Shown one piece after another: positions 30,973-40,388 of a stretch of 64,000 nucleotides of DNA; within the stretch, counting starts at the first letter, position 1, and every line of letters starts with the position of its first letter. The notes beneath the pieces are model-generated. The model searched no databases and was not told the DNA's origin. It saw only the letters and a program-made list of their open reading frames with translations. Source of the stretch: Hyphococcus sp. (GTDB lineage: Bacteria; Pseudomonadota; Alphaproteobacteria; Caulobacterales; Parvularculaceae); NCBI GenBank assembly GCA_028284345.1, contig JANQRY010000006.1, positions 186,001-250,000 on the forward strand, written 5' to 3'. The translations under genes were made by a program, and so were the position numbers.

Positions 30973-32418
30973 ATGAGCGAAGCACCGCATACGGATGACG
31001 TAGGCGAGGACGTCGATGCTGCGGCCGAGGACGCCCAGTTTGCCGAAGACCGCACGCTCAGCACGGATTTCGTCGATGCGGTCAGCGTCGCCATCGAAAA
31101 GGGCGACCCCCTCGAATTCGAATATCTGACGAAAGACCTGCATCCGGCCGACATCGCCGACCTCCTCGGTCTTTTGAGCGAAGATCAGCGCGAGCGCCTC
31201 ATTGAAATCAAGGAAGGCGGTCTCGCCGCGGATGTGCTCGCCGAGCTTGACGACGATCTGCGCGAGGATGTCGTCGAGGCGATGGACCCGACAAAGGTCG
31301 CCGAAGCTGTCGTCGAACTCGACACGGATGACGCCGCCTTTGTCCTTGAAGATCTCGACGCGGAAAAACAGGCTGAAATTCTCGCCGAAGTGCCGCTTGA
31401 AGAGCGGCTCGCGGTCCGCGCCGCGCTTGATTATGAAGAAGAAAGCGCCGGCCGCGTTATGCAGCGCGAGTTTTTCGCCGCGCCCGGCTACTGGACCGTC
31501 GGCCAGATTATCGACCGCCTGCGCTCGACAGAGGATTTGCCCGACCGCTTCTACGAGGTCTTCGTTGTCGATCCGGCGTTCAAGCCGATCGGCGAGGTGC
31601 CGCTGTCGACCCTTCTGAAACGCCCGCGCGAAACGCGAATCGACGAAATCATGCTGACCACCGCGCGGAAGATCCCGGTCACCATGGACCAGGAGGAAGT
31701 CGCCTATCTCTTCGAGCAGTATAATCTGATTTCATCGCCGGTCGTCGACGCGTCGGACCGTCTGGTCGGCATGATCACCGTCGACGACGTCGTTGAAATG
31801 GTGCGCGAGGAAACCCAGGAAGACATGCTGGCTCTCGGCGGCGTTGAAGCGGACACCGGGCTTTCCGACACCGTTGTCGAGACGGTCCGCTCGCGATTTT
31901 CATGGCTGGCCGTCAACCTTGCAACGGCGATCCTGGCGTCGCTGGTGATTGCGTTCTTTGACGGCGCCATCGGACAGATCGTGGCCCTTGCCGTCCTGAT
32001 GCCGATTGTTGCGTCCATGGGCGGCAATGCGGGCACGCAGACGCTTACCGTCGCCGTGCGCTCCATCGCGACGAAAGACTTAACCCCCTCCAACGCCGCG
32101 CGCATCATCTGGCGCGAAGCGCTGGTCGGTCTCGCCAACGGCATGCTGTTCGCTGCGATCATGGGCGCGCTCGCCGGGCTCTGGTATTTCCTGTCCGGAT
32201 GGGGCGACCAGGCCGAAGCGATCGGCCTTGGCGCCGTTGTCGGCGCGGCGATGATCGTCAATCTGCTTTGCGCGGGGCTTGCTGGCATTCTGGTGCCGCT
32301 CGGCCTGCAGCGCGCCGGTCAGGATCCGGCCGTTTCGTCCGCCGTCTTCGTCACGACGGTCACGGACGTCGTCGGCTTTTTTGTTTTTCTGGGACTTGCC
32401 GCCGCGGTGTTGCTTTAA
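30973..32418 (+). CDS. mgtE: Magnesium transporter MgtE
   Basis: LHPADIADLLGLL; CBS region; MPIVASMGGNAGTQTLTVAVRSIA; VTTVTDVVGFFVFLGLA. Confidence 0.94.
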   Translation: MSEAPHTDDVGEDVDAAAEDAQFAEDRTLSTDFVDAVSVAIEKGDPLEFEYLTKDLHPADIADLLGLLSEDQRERLIEIKEGGLAADVLAELDDDLREDVVEAMDPTKVAEAVVELDTDDAAFVLEDLDAEKQAEILAEVPLEERLAVRAALDYEEESAGRVMQREFFAAPGYWTVGQIIDRLRSTEDLPDRFYEVFVVDPAFKPIGEVPLSTLLKRPRETRIDEIMLTTARKIPVTMDQEEVAYLFEQYNLISSPVVDASDRLVGMITVDDVVEMVREETQEDMLALGGVEADTGLSDTVVETVRSRFSWLAVNLATAILASLVIAFFDGAIGQIVALAVLMPIVASMGGNAGTQTLTVAVRSIATKDLTPSNAARIIWREALVGLANGMLFAAIMGALAGLWYFLSGWGDQAEAIGLGAVVGAAMIVNLLCAGLAGILVPLGLQRAGQDPAVSSAVFVTTVTDVVGFFVFLGLAAAVLL

Positions 32419-32427
32419 AACGCAACG

Positions 32428-32464
32428 ACGCCGGCGACAGACCTAGTTGATCTGTCGCCGGCGT
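32428..32464. terminator. Hairpin between convergent genes (mgtE and PEP-CTERM-like gene)
   Basis: ACGCCGGCGACAGA-cctagttga-TCTGTCGCCGGCGT, perfect 14-bp stem; no long T tract. Confidence 0.65.
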
Positions 32465-32478
32465 GAAGCATGTCTCGA

Positions 32479-33002
32479 TTAGCGAAGCGCGGGCCGTAGA
32501 AAGCGCCAGTAGACGAGGGCGCTGGTGATCAAAATAATCAGCATGCCCGGTTCCGGCACGTCGACCGGCGGTTCTTCCGGCGGCGGAATAACCGGCGGCA
32601 CGTGAATAGGCGGCGGCCCGAATATGGGCGGCAAAGACGGCGCAGGCTGCTCCGGCGGATACGCCTTCGGCGCTTCCGTCGGCGCCGGCGGCGCGGCTGG
32701 CGGAACCCGCCCGGTTTCGACTGCCGGCGCCGGACTATAACCGGCGAGGCGCGTCGGAACGGGGCGGGGTGTTAAAAAGAACGGCTGGCGGCCCTCCGCT
32801 GGCCTTCTTCGCCTTCGCCGCAACACCCGCAATTGACCACAATGTCGTTGCGAATGTCGCCGACCGCGCGCGCCAACCAATCGGCGTACTCGTCGTCGCC
32901 AACGGCGTCGCCGCCGCCGCCGCCGAAGCCGCCGGTCCAGATGATCGCGCCCGCGAGAATCAGAGCGGCGATGATGTTTGCGATCCCGTTGCTGCCAAGC
33001 AT
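32479..33002 (-). CDS. PEP-CTERM-like C-terminally anchored proline-rich protein with apparent -1 frameshift
   Basis: ATG 33002 (SD AGAGGA) encodes an N-terminal hydrophobic helix and stops at TAA 32772-32774 after TTCTTTTTAA; the overlapping frame continues LTPRPVP...PPEEPPVDVPEPGMLIILITSALVYWRFLRPALR, a VPEP-TM-basic tail. Confidence 0.55.
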
Positions 33003-33438
33003 GACAATCCTCTACTGCTCCGGAATTCCCCGTGAGACGCCCTGCATTGATACCGGCCGTCCTGCGCCAACGGCCGAAGCAATCGCCATTCGCGCAGGGC
33101 CGAACTTCACAAGTCCCGTGCCAAGCGGCGAATTCCGGCGAAAAATGCGAAATCCGACGCAAATCAACGCCTTATCGCCGATCAGCCGCAGCTATGGAGG
33201 GTATTTCGGGAAAAATTTCTAACGGCGATTGTCTCAAAACCGGCCAGAATCGGCGATTGTACGAAATTGACACAAGAGCAGCGGCGGGATCGGCCCGCCG
33301 GGCGGCGCGTCTACCCAAGGCCGGGCCCATGTGTTACTTAAAGGTTAACGCGGCGCACCGGGGGCGTTGCGGCGTAATTCGGATTTGCCTTGCGTAGCGT
33401 CGGCTCCGTGAGGGTGGTGAAGAGGGGCAGCGGGTCTG

Positions 33439-34410
33439 ATGCGGACGGGTGACACCGGGCTCAATCTGATCAAGGGATATGAAGGGCTGCGCATGGCGGC
33501 CCATTATGCGCCCAGCGAACAGTGGACCGTCGGGTATGGCCACACCTCGTCGGCGCGTCATGGCATGTCCGTCACCGAAGGCGACGCGGAACGGTTGCTC
33601 CGCGAGGACGTGCAACCGATCGAGCAGTTGATTTCGGACACGGTGCGCGCGCCGCTCAACCAGAACGAGCATGACGCCCTTGCCTCGCTGATCTTCAATA
33701 TCGGCGAAGAGAACTGGAAGCGGTCCACCGTTTTGCGCAAGCTGAATGCGGGCGACAAGATCGGCGCCGCCAACGCCTTTGAGATGTGGACCAAGGCGTT
33801 TGTGAACAATGAACTGGTTTCGCTCGACGGGCTTGTGCGCCGGCGCGCGGCGGAGAAATCCCTGTTCCTGATGCCGACCGATGCGTCGCTGGTTGTTCCG
33901 AGCTCTGACGTTTCGCCGGCTGCTGAGTGCGAACCGGAATATGTTTCCGACAAGGTTTTAACGGCGAAGCCCGCCGTTGATTTTGACGAGATCCGCGAAA
34001 ACCGGAAAAAGGCGCTGTCGCCGGAAGAACGCGCGGCGCGCACGCGCGCGCTCTTCGCCGCGACGCAGGCGCTTTCCGGCGAACCCACCAAGATGATTAT
34101 TTCCAAGGAAGAAGAATACGCTGATATGGGCGTTACCGTGGGCGCGGTGCTTGCGGGGCTGCTCGCGCTCGCCATGACCGCGATGGGGGCGATCCTTCTG
34201 TTGGGACAGGAAGCGCCGGGCGTCGCCGAGCGCCTCGGGCTTTCCTATGATCGCTTTGCGGCGATCTTTGAAAACCTGCCCATGTGGCTCGCCGCCATCG
34301 GCGCGGCCATGTGCTATTTCATCCTTTACATCCTGGTGAAGCGCGTCGCGCGGCACGATTTAAAGCGCCAGCGCGCGCAGGATGTCGCCCGCCTCAGAAT
34401 TGCCGAATAA
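33439..34410 (+). CDS. GH24-like lysozyme/endolysin domain with two C-terminal TM helices
   Basis: LIKGYEGLRMAAHYAPSEQWTVGYGHTSSARHGMSVTEGDAERLL...LNQNEHDALASLIFNIG; C-terminal hydrophobic segments. Confidence 0.8.
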   Translation: MRTGDTGLNLIKGYEGLRMAAHYAPSEQWTVGYGHTSSARHGMSVTEGDAERLLREDVQPIEQLISDTVRAPLNQNEHDALASLIFNIGEENWKRSTVLRKLNAGDKIGAANAFEMWTKAFVNNELVSLDGLVRRRAAEKSLFLMPTDASLVVPSSDVSPAAECEPEYVSDKVLTAKPAVDFDEIRENRKKALSPEERAARTRALFAATQALSGEPTKMIISKEEEYADMGVTVGAVLAGLLALAMTAMGAILLLGQEAPGVAERLGLSYDRFAAIFENLPMWLAAIGAAMCYFILYILVKRVARHDLKRQRAQDVARLRIAE

Positions 34411-34440
34411 GTCGCGCGCAACATCGCCAGAACCATTTTG

Positions 34441-34872
34441 ATGGCTTTGCATCTTGTGAAACTGTGCGTCGGCGCCGCGTCGGTCGACGATCAGCGGGCC
34501 TGGATCAAGAAACGCGTTGCGCAAAACGAACGCAACGGTCTTGGCCGCGTCCATGATTGCGTGACCCGGATGCGGCCGAAGCGGGCGGACGAATTGCTCG
34601 ACGGCGGTTCGCTCTACTGGGTCATCAAGGGCGTCGTGTTGGCGCGGCAGCGCATCCTCGCCCTAGAGCCCCGGCGGGGCGGCGACGGCGTCGAACGGAC
34701 GGCGATTATGCTCCAGCCCCGGCTTCATCTTACCGAGCCGCAGCCGCGGCGGGCCTTTCAGGGCTGGCGCTATCTGCCGGCTGAGGAAGCGCCTTCCGAT
34801 CTTTCCGTCCGGCGTGGTAAGGGTGCGCCGCCGGAACTCTCCGCGGCGCTGGCTGATCTTGGTCTCCTTTAA
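34441..34872 (+). CDS. DUF1489 family protein
   Basis: MALHLVKLCVGAASVDDQRAWI...HDCVTRMRPKRADELLDGGSLYWVIKG...RAFQGWRYL. Confidence 0.85.
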   Translation: MALHLVKLCVGAASVDDQRAWIKKRVAQNERNGLGRVHDCVTRMRPKRADELLDGGSLYWVIKGVVLARQRILALEPRRGGDGVERTAIMLQPRLHLTEPQPRRAFQGWRYLPAEEAPSDLSVRRGKGAPPELSAALADLGLL

Positions 34873-34886
34873 GGAACGTCGAAGCC

Positions 34887-35690
34887 ATGAAACTGGAAAG
34901 GCGACATGCGATTTTGGGCGGCGTCGGTCTTGTCGCCGCGGGCGCAGGTGTGATCGGCCTGGCGACGCGCCAACCAGACGAGACGATGGAAACGCCGACG
35001 GTGGTTGCCGCGGACGAGACTGAAATCTGTCTCGATGCGGATATTGCGTTTCTGCCCGGCGATCAGGCTGGGTGTTTCAAGCGCAGCGAATTCGCAAAAT
35101 GGGAAGCCGCGCCGCTCGTCGATCCGGAACGCGGCGCGATTGTCGTCTCCATGAGTCATCCGACCGACGCCAGTCGAGACGCAGCGCAATGCGCGACTTG
35201 CCGTGATTTCAGGGAACTGCGTTTTGACGGCTGGTACGCGTCGACGTCGCGCGACATGCGCCGGGAGGCGTTCTTCACGCGCGCCTGCGGCGTCCTCTCT
35301 GCGCTGCGCGGCGCGGAGGCGGCGACAATCACGTATTTCGGCGAAACCGGCCTTGAGGCCGGCGAGGTCGCATCGCTGGCGGCGGACCGGCTGTTGCGCG
35401 TCGGGGCCGATCCGGCGGCGGCGCCGGGCGACCCTGAAATTGTCCAGACTGCCCCGGCAAGCTGGCGGATCAGCGCCGGCGGGCAGACGGTGCGCATTGA
35501 CGAGGTGGCGCTGGCGGATTTCGACGGCGATAATATCGCGGAAATCCTCGCGGTGTTCATCACCGGCCCCGATGACGCCACCGCCAGAATCGCGGACGCG
35601 GCGCTCCTTGAGAAAGACGCGGCCGGCGCCGCCCTCACTGTGACGCCGCTTGATTCGCCCTCGAAAAATCAGGCAAAAAACAGAATTTAG
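34887..35690 (+). CDS. Hypothetical exported protein with FG-GAP-like DFDGDN segment
   Basis: N-terminal hydrophobic signal (AILGGVGLVAAGAGVIGLA); Cys pairs; VALADFDGDNIAEILAVF. Confidence 0.55.
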   Translation: MKLERRHAILGGVGLVAAGAGVIGLATRQPDETMETPTVVAADETEICLDADIAFLPGDQAGCFKRSEFAKWEAAPLVDPERGAIVVSMSHPTDASRDAAQCATCRDFRELRFDGWYASTSRDMRREAFFTRACGVLSALRGAEAATITYFGETGLEAGEVASLAADRLLRVGADPAAAPGDPEIVQTAPASWRISAGGQTVRIDEVALADFDGDNIAEILAVFITGPDDATARIADAALLEKDAAGAALTVTPLDSPSKNQAKNRI

Positions 35691-35786
35691 GCCCCTATGG
35701 GCGTCATATGCCCGCTTGGCGCGCCGGTCGGCGCCCGGTATGGTGTGCGGGCTTTTGAGCGAATTCCGACCCGTTGGCGCCTCTGG

Positions 35787-36563
35787 ATGGGAGACTGCGA
35801 TTTGCGTGCGGCGAAACTCGTATTGCTGACTTGCGCGGCTGCGCTGCTCGCCGCCTGTTCGACCTTTTCAGGCGATAGCGAGGCCGCGCGCGGCGCGGAG
35901 GACGCCTTCTCTGACCCGAAGGAAATTGAGGCGCAGACAAAACTGGCGCGCCTGCAGACGGAGAATGCGCGGCTCGCCAATCGCGTCCTCGAACTGCAGC
36001 GAGAAAACGACGCGCTGCGGCGCGCGCGCGCCTCTGCGGCCGCCGAAGCCGCGGCGGAGAAAGCCGAGGCGGAAGAGGCGTCTCAGCCGGCCGAGACCGC
36101 CGTCGCCCTGCGCGAGCCTGAAGTGCTGAAGCAGCCGGTTGTCGACAATCCGGAAACGCCGGAGATGACGAGTACGGAGGTGCCGGTGGAGCCGGCGCCG
36201 CGGCTGACGCAACCGACCTTTGAATCGACCGACGCGGTCTTCGAAAACGAAGCGGATTCAGAAACGCGCGCGCCGGCGATGCTGTTTGGCGTTCATCTCG
36301 CCTCATACCGCAAGGAAGACGAGGCGCGGGAAGGGTGGCGCAAGCTGCAACGGGAAAACCCCGACGAGCTGGGTCTCCTCGAGCCGCGTCTAGAAACGGT
36401 GAACGTGCCGGAGCGCGGGCCGTTTCTGCGGCTGATCGGCGGCGGTCTGTCGTCGCGGGAAAAGGCCGAGGCGTTGTGTTCCAACCTCAAGATCAAGGGA
36501 CTTTATTGCGCCGTGTCGGATTTTTCCGGCGAGCGTCTGTCTCTCGTTGAAAACACCGGCTGA
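35787..36563 (+). CDS. SPOR-domain lipoprotein
   Basis: LTCAAALLAAC lipobox; coiled coil; C-terminal FGVHLASYRKEDEAREGWRKLQ...LRLIGGGLSSREKAEALCSNLK. Confidence 0.75.
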   Translation: MGDCDLRAAKLVLLTCAAALLAACSTFSGDSEAARGAEDAFSDPKEIEAQTKLARLQTENARLANRVLELQRENDALRRARASAAAEAAAEKAEAEEASQPAETAVALREPEVLKQPVVDNPETPEMTSTEVPVEPAPRLTQPTFESTDAVFENEADSETRAPAMLFGVHLASYRKEDEAREGWRKLQRENPDELGLLEPRLETVNVPERGPFLRLIGGGLSSREKAEALCSNLKIKGLYCAVSDFSGERLSLVENTG

Positions 36564-36566
36564 GAT

Positions 36567-37361
36567 TTACTCCGGCGGCGCAATCTCAAATCGCCGCTCA
36601 TCGAACACGCGGCCCTGATATTCCGCTGCGCCCTCGTAGCGTAGGGTGAGCTGGCCCGCGCCGAGGGAAAAGAACCCCAGCGGCAGTTCGAACAGGCGCA
36701 TCTCCGCATCCGGATAGCCGGCGATATTTTCTCGCACCGCCAGCGTCTGACGCTCCCCGTCCGCCGGATCGAATATGGCGACCAGCCGGCCGAAGGTTGA
36801 GTGCTCGCCCGTCGGCGCAATCGCCGTTGACAAGAGCAGGAGCCCGTCACTGTCGCGCAACAGTTTCGTATCGGCGATGCTGGCGCGCGCCGCGCCCGAG
36901 CCGCGCAGGATGACGGGGACCGAGACGCCCGCGTCAATGTCCACCTGCAACCCCGTATCGCTCGCCTTGCGCATCAGCGTGCGGGTCGCGGCGGTTTCAA
37001 TCAAGAGATGCGACCGACGCTCGCCGATAGGCGGCGTCGCGCCGTCGCGAACGGCGATGACAATTTCAACGCGCGCGCCTGGTTCGAGCTGGAAGTGCGC
37101 CGGCCGCAGCGTAAACCACGGCGCTGCGCTTAAATCCTCGCGGATCTCGGCGTTGGCGTTTTCGTATCCCAACGGCGTCGCGGAGAGGTCGATCCAGCTT
37201 GCGCGCCCTTCAAGAATGCGCGGCGTCGGGTTGGAGACGACAAACCGGCCTTCGCTGCGGTCGGCGTCCAGAACCTCGCGCAGCGGGCTCACCGCCATAT
37301 CCGCCGCCGCCGGCGAGACGGCCGTCAGGGCGGCAAAAAAGCTGATCAACGCTGTTCGCAT
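36567..37361 (-). CDS. PapD-like fimbrial/pilus chaperone family protein
   Basis: Signal peptide; MAVSPLREVLDADRSEGRFVVSNPTPRILEGRASW...LEPGARVEIVIAVR; Ig-like periplasmic chaperone features. Confidence 0.65.
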   Translation of the reverse strand: MRTALISFFAALTAVSPAAADMAVSPLREVLDADRSEGRFVVSNPTPRILEGRASWIDLSATPLGYENANAEIREDLSAAPWFTLRPAHFQLEPGARVEIVIAVRDGATPPIGERRSHLLIETAATRTLMRKASDTGLQVDIDAGVSVPVILRGSGAARASIADTKLLRDSDGLLLLSTAIAPTGEHSTFGRLVAIFDPADGERQTLAVRENIAGYPDAEMRLFELPLGFFSLGAGQLTLRYEGAAEYQGRVFDERRFEIAPPE

Positions 37362-37476
37362 AACGCCCGCCGTTGCAAGAATCGCATCACTATCTTGGTT
37401 AATGCGAGACGGGTTTCGCTTGCGTAAGCAAACGGCGTTAACGCCGTCCGTAGGGGCGACGGCAAGAGGGTTTCCG

Positions 37477-38325
37477 GTGACTCACGTCATTGTTCTTGGA
37501 AATGAGAAGGGCGGGTCGGGCAAGACGACCACGGCGATGCATGTGGTGATCGCCCTCCTCAAAAGCGGCTGCCGCGTGGGCGCGATCGATCTCGATCTCA
37601 GGCAGCGCAGCCTGACGCGATATTTTGAAAATCGCCGAAAATTCAGTGAACTCAAGGGTAAAGACCTCTGCTTTCCGGTGATTTCGGAAGTCGAGGCCTG
37701 TTCCATCGACAGCCGCGAGGATTCCATGCGGCAAGAGACCGAAAACCTCGCTGCGGCGCTCTCGGCGCTGGAGGGGTGCGATTTCGCCGTCATTGACTGC
37801 CCCGGCGCCAACACGCATCTGTCACGGCTCGCTCATATCCACGCCGACACCATCATCACCCCGCTCAATGACAGCTTTGTCGATTTCGACCTTCTGGCGC
37901 GGATCGATCCGGAAACGGGCCGCATTTCGGGGCCGAGCCTTTACAGCGAGATGGTCTGGGATGCGCGCAAACGCCGGGCGATGACCGGCGTTCCGGGCTC
38001 GATTGACTGGGTTGTCCTGCGCAACCGGTTGTCGGCGACCCGCGCCAACAACAAGAAGCGCATGGGCGAGAAACTCGACGATCTTTCCGCGCGGATCGGC
38101 TTTCGGCTGGCGCGCGGGTTTGGCGATCGGGTCATTTACCGGGAGCTCTTTCCCACCGGTCTGACCCTGCTCGACCTCGGCGGCAAGGATTCGCCGGTGC
38201 GTCTTTCGACGATGAGCCATGTGACCGCGCGCCTTGAGATCCGCTCGCTCATCGCATCGCTGAACCTGCCTCGCGCCGTGTCTAAAGACGGCCAGGACGC
38301 GCCGGACGCCGTCGCAGCAGCGTAA
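37477..38325 (+). CDS. mipZ: Division plane positioning ATPase MipZ
   Basis: GTG start; THVIVLGNEKGGSGKTTTAMHV deviant Walker A; FAVIDCPGANTHLSRLAHIHADTIITPLNDSFVDFDLLA. Confidence 0.93.
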   Translation: MTHVIVLGNEKGGSGKTTTAMHVVIALLKSGCRVGAIDLDLRQRSLTRYFENRRKFSELKGKDLCFPVISEVEACSIDSREDSMRQETENLAAALSALEGCDFAVIDCPGANTHLSRLAHIHADTIITPLNDSFVDFDLLARIDPETGRISGPSLYSEMVWDARKRRAMTGVPGSIDWVVLRNRLSATRANNKKRMGEKLDDLSARIGFRLARGFGDRVIYRELFPTGLTLLDLGGKDSPVRLSTMSHVTARLEIRSLIASLNLPRAVSKDGQDAPDAVAAA

Positions 38326-38421
38326 CGGGCGTCTGCGTTAAGTCATAGCGCTGCCCATCGTCGTCCGTCCGTGCTAGGACGGTCGTCGATTGTCACCCGT
38401 AACGCAGCGCCGCAGGAACCG

Positions 38422-38901
38422 ATGTCGCTTGGACTTGTCGCCTTGTTGATGGCCGCCGCCGGGGCCGGCTGGTTGCTGTTGCGGCTTGCGCGCAAGCAGG
38501 GAGATGGGTCTGCAGGCGGTGCGCGCAACGTGACGATGTTGAAAGCCATCGTCTGGTTCGGCCTCGCCGCCGCGCTGTTCGCGGCGAAACTCTGGCCGCT
38601 CGCCTTCATGGTGTTGATCGCCGCCGGCGGGGTCAGCGCCATCGAGATGTGGCGCGACCGCGCCGTCCGGGAAGACGAGGCGGCCAATGCGGCCGCGCGG
38701 CCGCCCGCGCGCATCATGGATGCGGCGGAGGCGGCCAGCGTCCTCGGCGTCGCCGACGACGCCGACGCCGACGCCATCCGCGCGGCGCACAAGAAACTCA
38801 TCGCGCAGATCCACCCCGACAAGGGCGGCACCGATTATCTCGCGGCGAAAATCAACGAAGCGCGGGACGTGATGCTGGCGAAGGTTGGAAATGGCGCCTA
38901 A
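38422..38901 (+). CDS. Membrane-anchored DnaJ-domain protein
   Basis: N-terminal TM; AASVLGVADDADADAIRAAHKKLIAQIHPDKGGTDYLAAKINEARD (HPD). Confidence 0.85.
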   Translation: MSLGLVALLMAAAGAGWLLLRLARKQGDGSAGGARNVTMLKAIVWFGLAAALFAAKLWPLAFMVLIAAGGVSAIEMWRDRAVREDEAANAAARPPARIMDAAEAASVLGVADDADADAIRAAHKKLIAQIHPDKGGTDYLAAKINEARDVMLAKVGNGA

Positions 38902-39625
38902 AGACGTTGCGCAGAACATCTACGATCCTGATTTCGTAAAAGACGTGTTCGATCGCTGCTCCGAAAAATACATCGCTTTTAGCTATGTCTGCTCCTTCGG
39001 GTTTACCGAACGCTGGCGGCGGCAGTGTGTGGCCGCATTGCCGCGAACAAGTAGCGAGGCAACGCGCGGTTACGATTTGATGGCTGGCACTGGCGAAGCT
39101 TGGCCGCACTTGTTGCGTATCCGCCCGGAAGTCGAAGAAGTAACAGCCGTTGATATTTCATCGGGGATGCACCGGCGTGCGATGGACAGGCTACATCGCC
39201 ACCGCGCAAACAAGATCGCGTTTATTGAAGACGACGTGCTGAAAAGCGATCTTCCCGCCGAAAGCGCGGATTTTGTTATTTCAACCTTTGGTTTGAAGAC
39301 TTTTAACGATACGCAGCTTCAAAAACTTGCTGCGCTGGTGTCGCGCGTGCTGAAACCCGGCGGGGTCTTCTCCATGATCGAAGCATCGGATCCGAAAGGA
39401 TGGACTTTTCGCCCATTATATCAATTCCATTTGCTACGGGTTCTGCCGATGATCGAAAGGCTGTTTCTGAATGGCGCGCAGGATTTTGCGATGATTGGGC
39501 GCTACACTACGAACTTTGGCGACACGCGACGTTTCGCCGAGCATTTAGCCCGCAATGGCCTGCAAACGGAGTATCGTCGATATTTCTTTGGTTGCGCGAC
39601 GGGCGTTGTCGGACGCAAACAGTAG
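38891..39625 (+). CDS. UbiE-like class I SAM-dependent methyltransferase
   Basis: GYDLMAGTGEAWPHLL; VTAVDISSGM; VLKPGGVFSMIEASDPKG. Confidence 0.8.
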   Translation: MAPKDVAQNIYDPDFVKDVFDRCSEKYIAFSYVCSFGFTERWRRQCVAALPRTSSEATRGYDLMAGTGEAWPHLLRIRPEVEEVTAVDISSGMHRRAMDRLHRHRANKIAFIEDDVLKSDLPAESADFVISTFGLKTFNDTQLQKLAALVSRVLKPGGVFSMIEASDPKGWTFRPLYQFHLLRVLPMIERLFLNGAQDFAMIGRYTTNFGDTRRFAEHLARNGLQTEYRRYFFGCATGVVGRKQ

Positions 39626-39634
39626 CGATCGTCG

Positions 39635-40339
39635 TCACCCAAACAACTCACCCAGAAAATTCGTCATGGCCTGCCATGACCGCCGGTCTGCGTCGGCGTT
39701 ATAGACGGTTCCGAAGCCCGGATCGTTGGCGGCGGGGTTGGTGAAGGCGTGCATGGTTCGCCCGTAAGCGTGGAGCTGCCAGTCGGCGCCGGCCTTGGTC
39801 ATTTCCGTACTGAACGCTTCAACGTCCGACGGCGGCGCCATGGGATCGTCCCAGCCGTGCAGGACCAGCACTTTCGCATCGATGTTGTCTTTTGTGGCGC
39901 CCGGCGCGCCGAGTAGCCCGTGAAAGCTGACGACGCCTTTTGCGTCGCCGCCGGAGCGCGCGATATCGAGGACGCAAAGGCCGCCGAAGCAGAAACCGAT
40001 GGCGGCGAGGTTCGAGCCGTCGACCTCCGGCAACGCCTTCGCCATGGCGACAACGTCGCTGAGGCGCGCCTGCAGCATGGCGCGGTCGCCGACGAATGGC
40101 TCGATCAGTTTCTGGTTTTCTTCCGTGGACTGTCCGAGAACGCCCTTGCCGAACAGATCGACAGCGACGCCGGTATAGCCGAGACCGGCGAGGGCCGTCG
40201 CCTTGTTGTTTTCAAAATCCGACCGCCCGGCCCAGGCGTGAAACACCAGAACCCCCGGCGCCGGTTCTCCGTTATGGGCGACGAACGCCTCGAAGGTTTT
40301 GCCGTCAATGTCGTAGTCGTGCGCGCGGGTTTCGGTCAT
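39635..40339 (-). CDS. Dienelactone hydrolase family protein
   Basis: GVLVFHAWAGRSDFENNKATALAGLGYTGVAVDLFG; AIGFCFGGLCVLDIARSG; LHGWDDPMAP. Confidence 0.88.
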   Translation of the reverse strand: MTETRAHDYDIDGKTFEAFVAHNGEPAPGVLVFHAWAGRSDFENNKATALAGLGYTGVAVDLFGKGVLGQSTEENQKLIEPFVGDRAMLQARLSDVVAMAKALPEVDGSNLAAIGFCFGGLCVLDIARSGGDAKGVVSFHGLLGAPGATKDNIDAKVLVLHGWDDPMAPPSDVEAFSTEMTKAGADWQLHAYGRTMHAFTNPAANDPGFGTVYNADADRRSWQAMTNFLGELFG

Positions 40340-40388
40340 GGGGACGCTCCTTGCCTGTGAGACGCGCGCAGATTTGCGCGAAGGTGCG

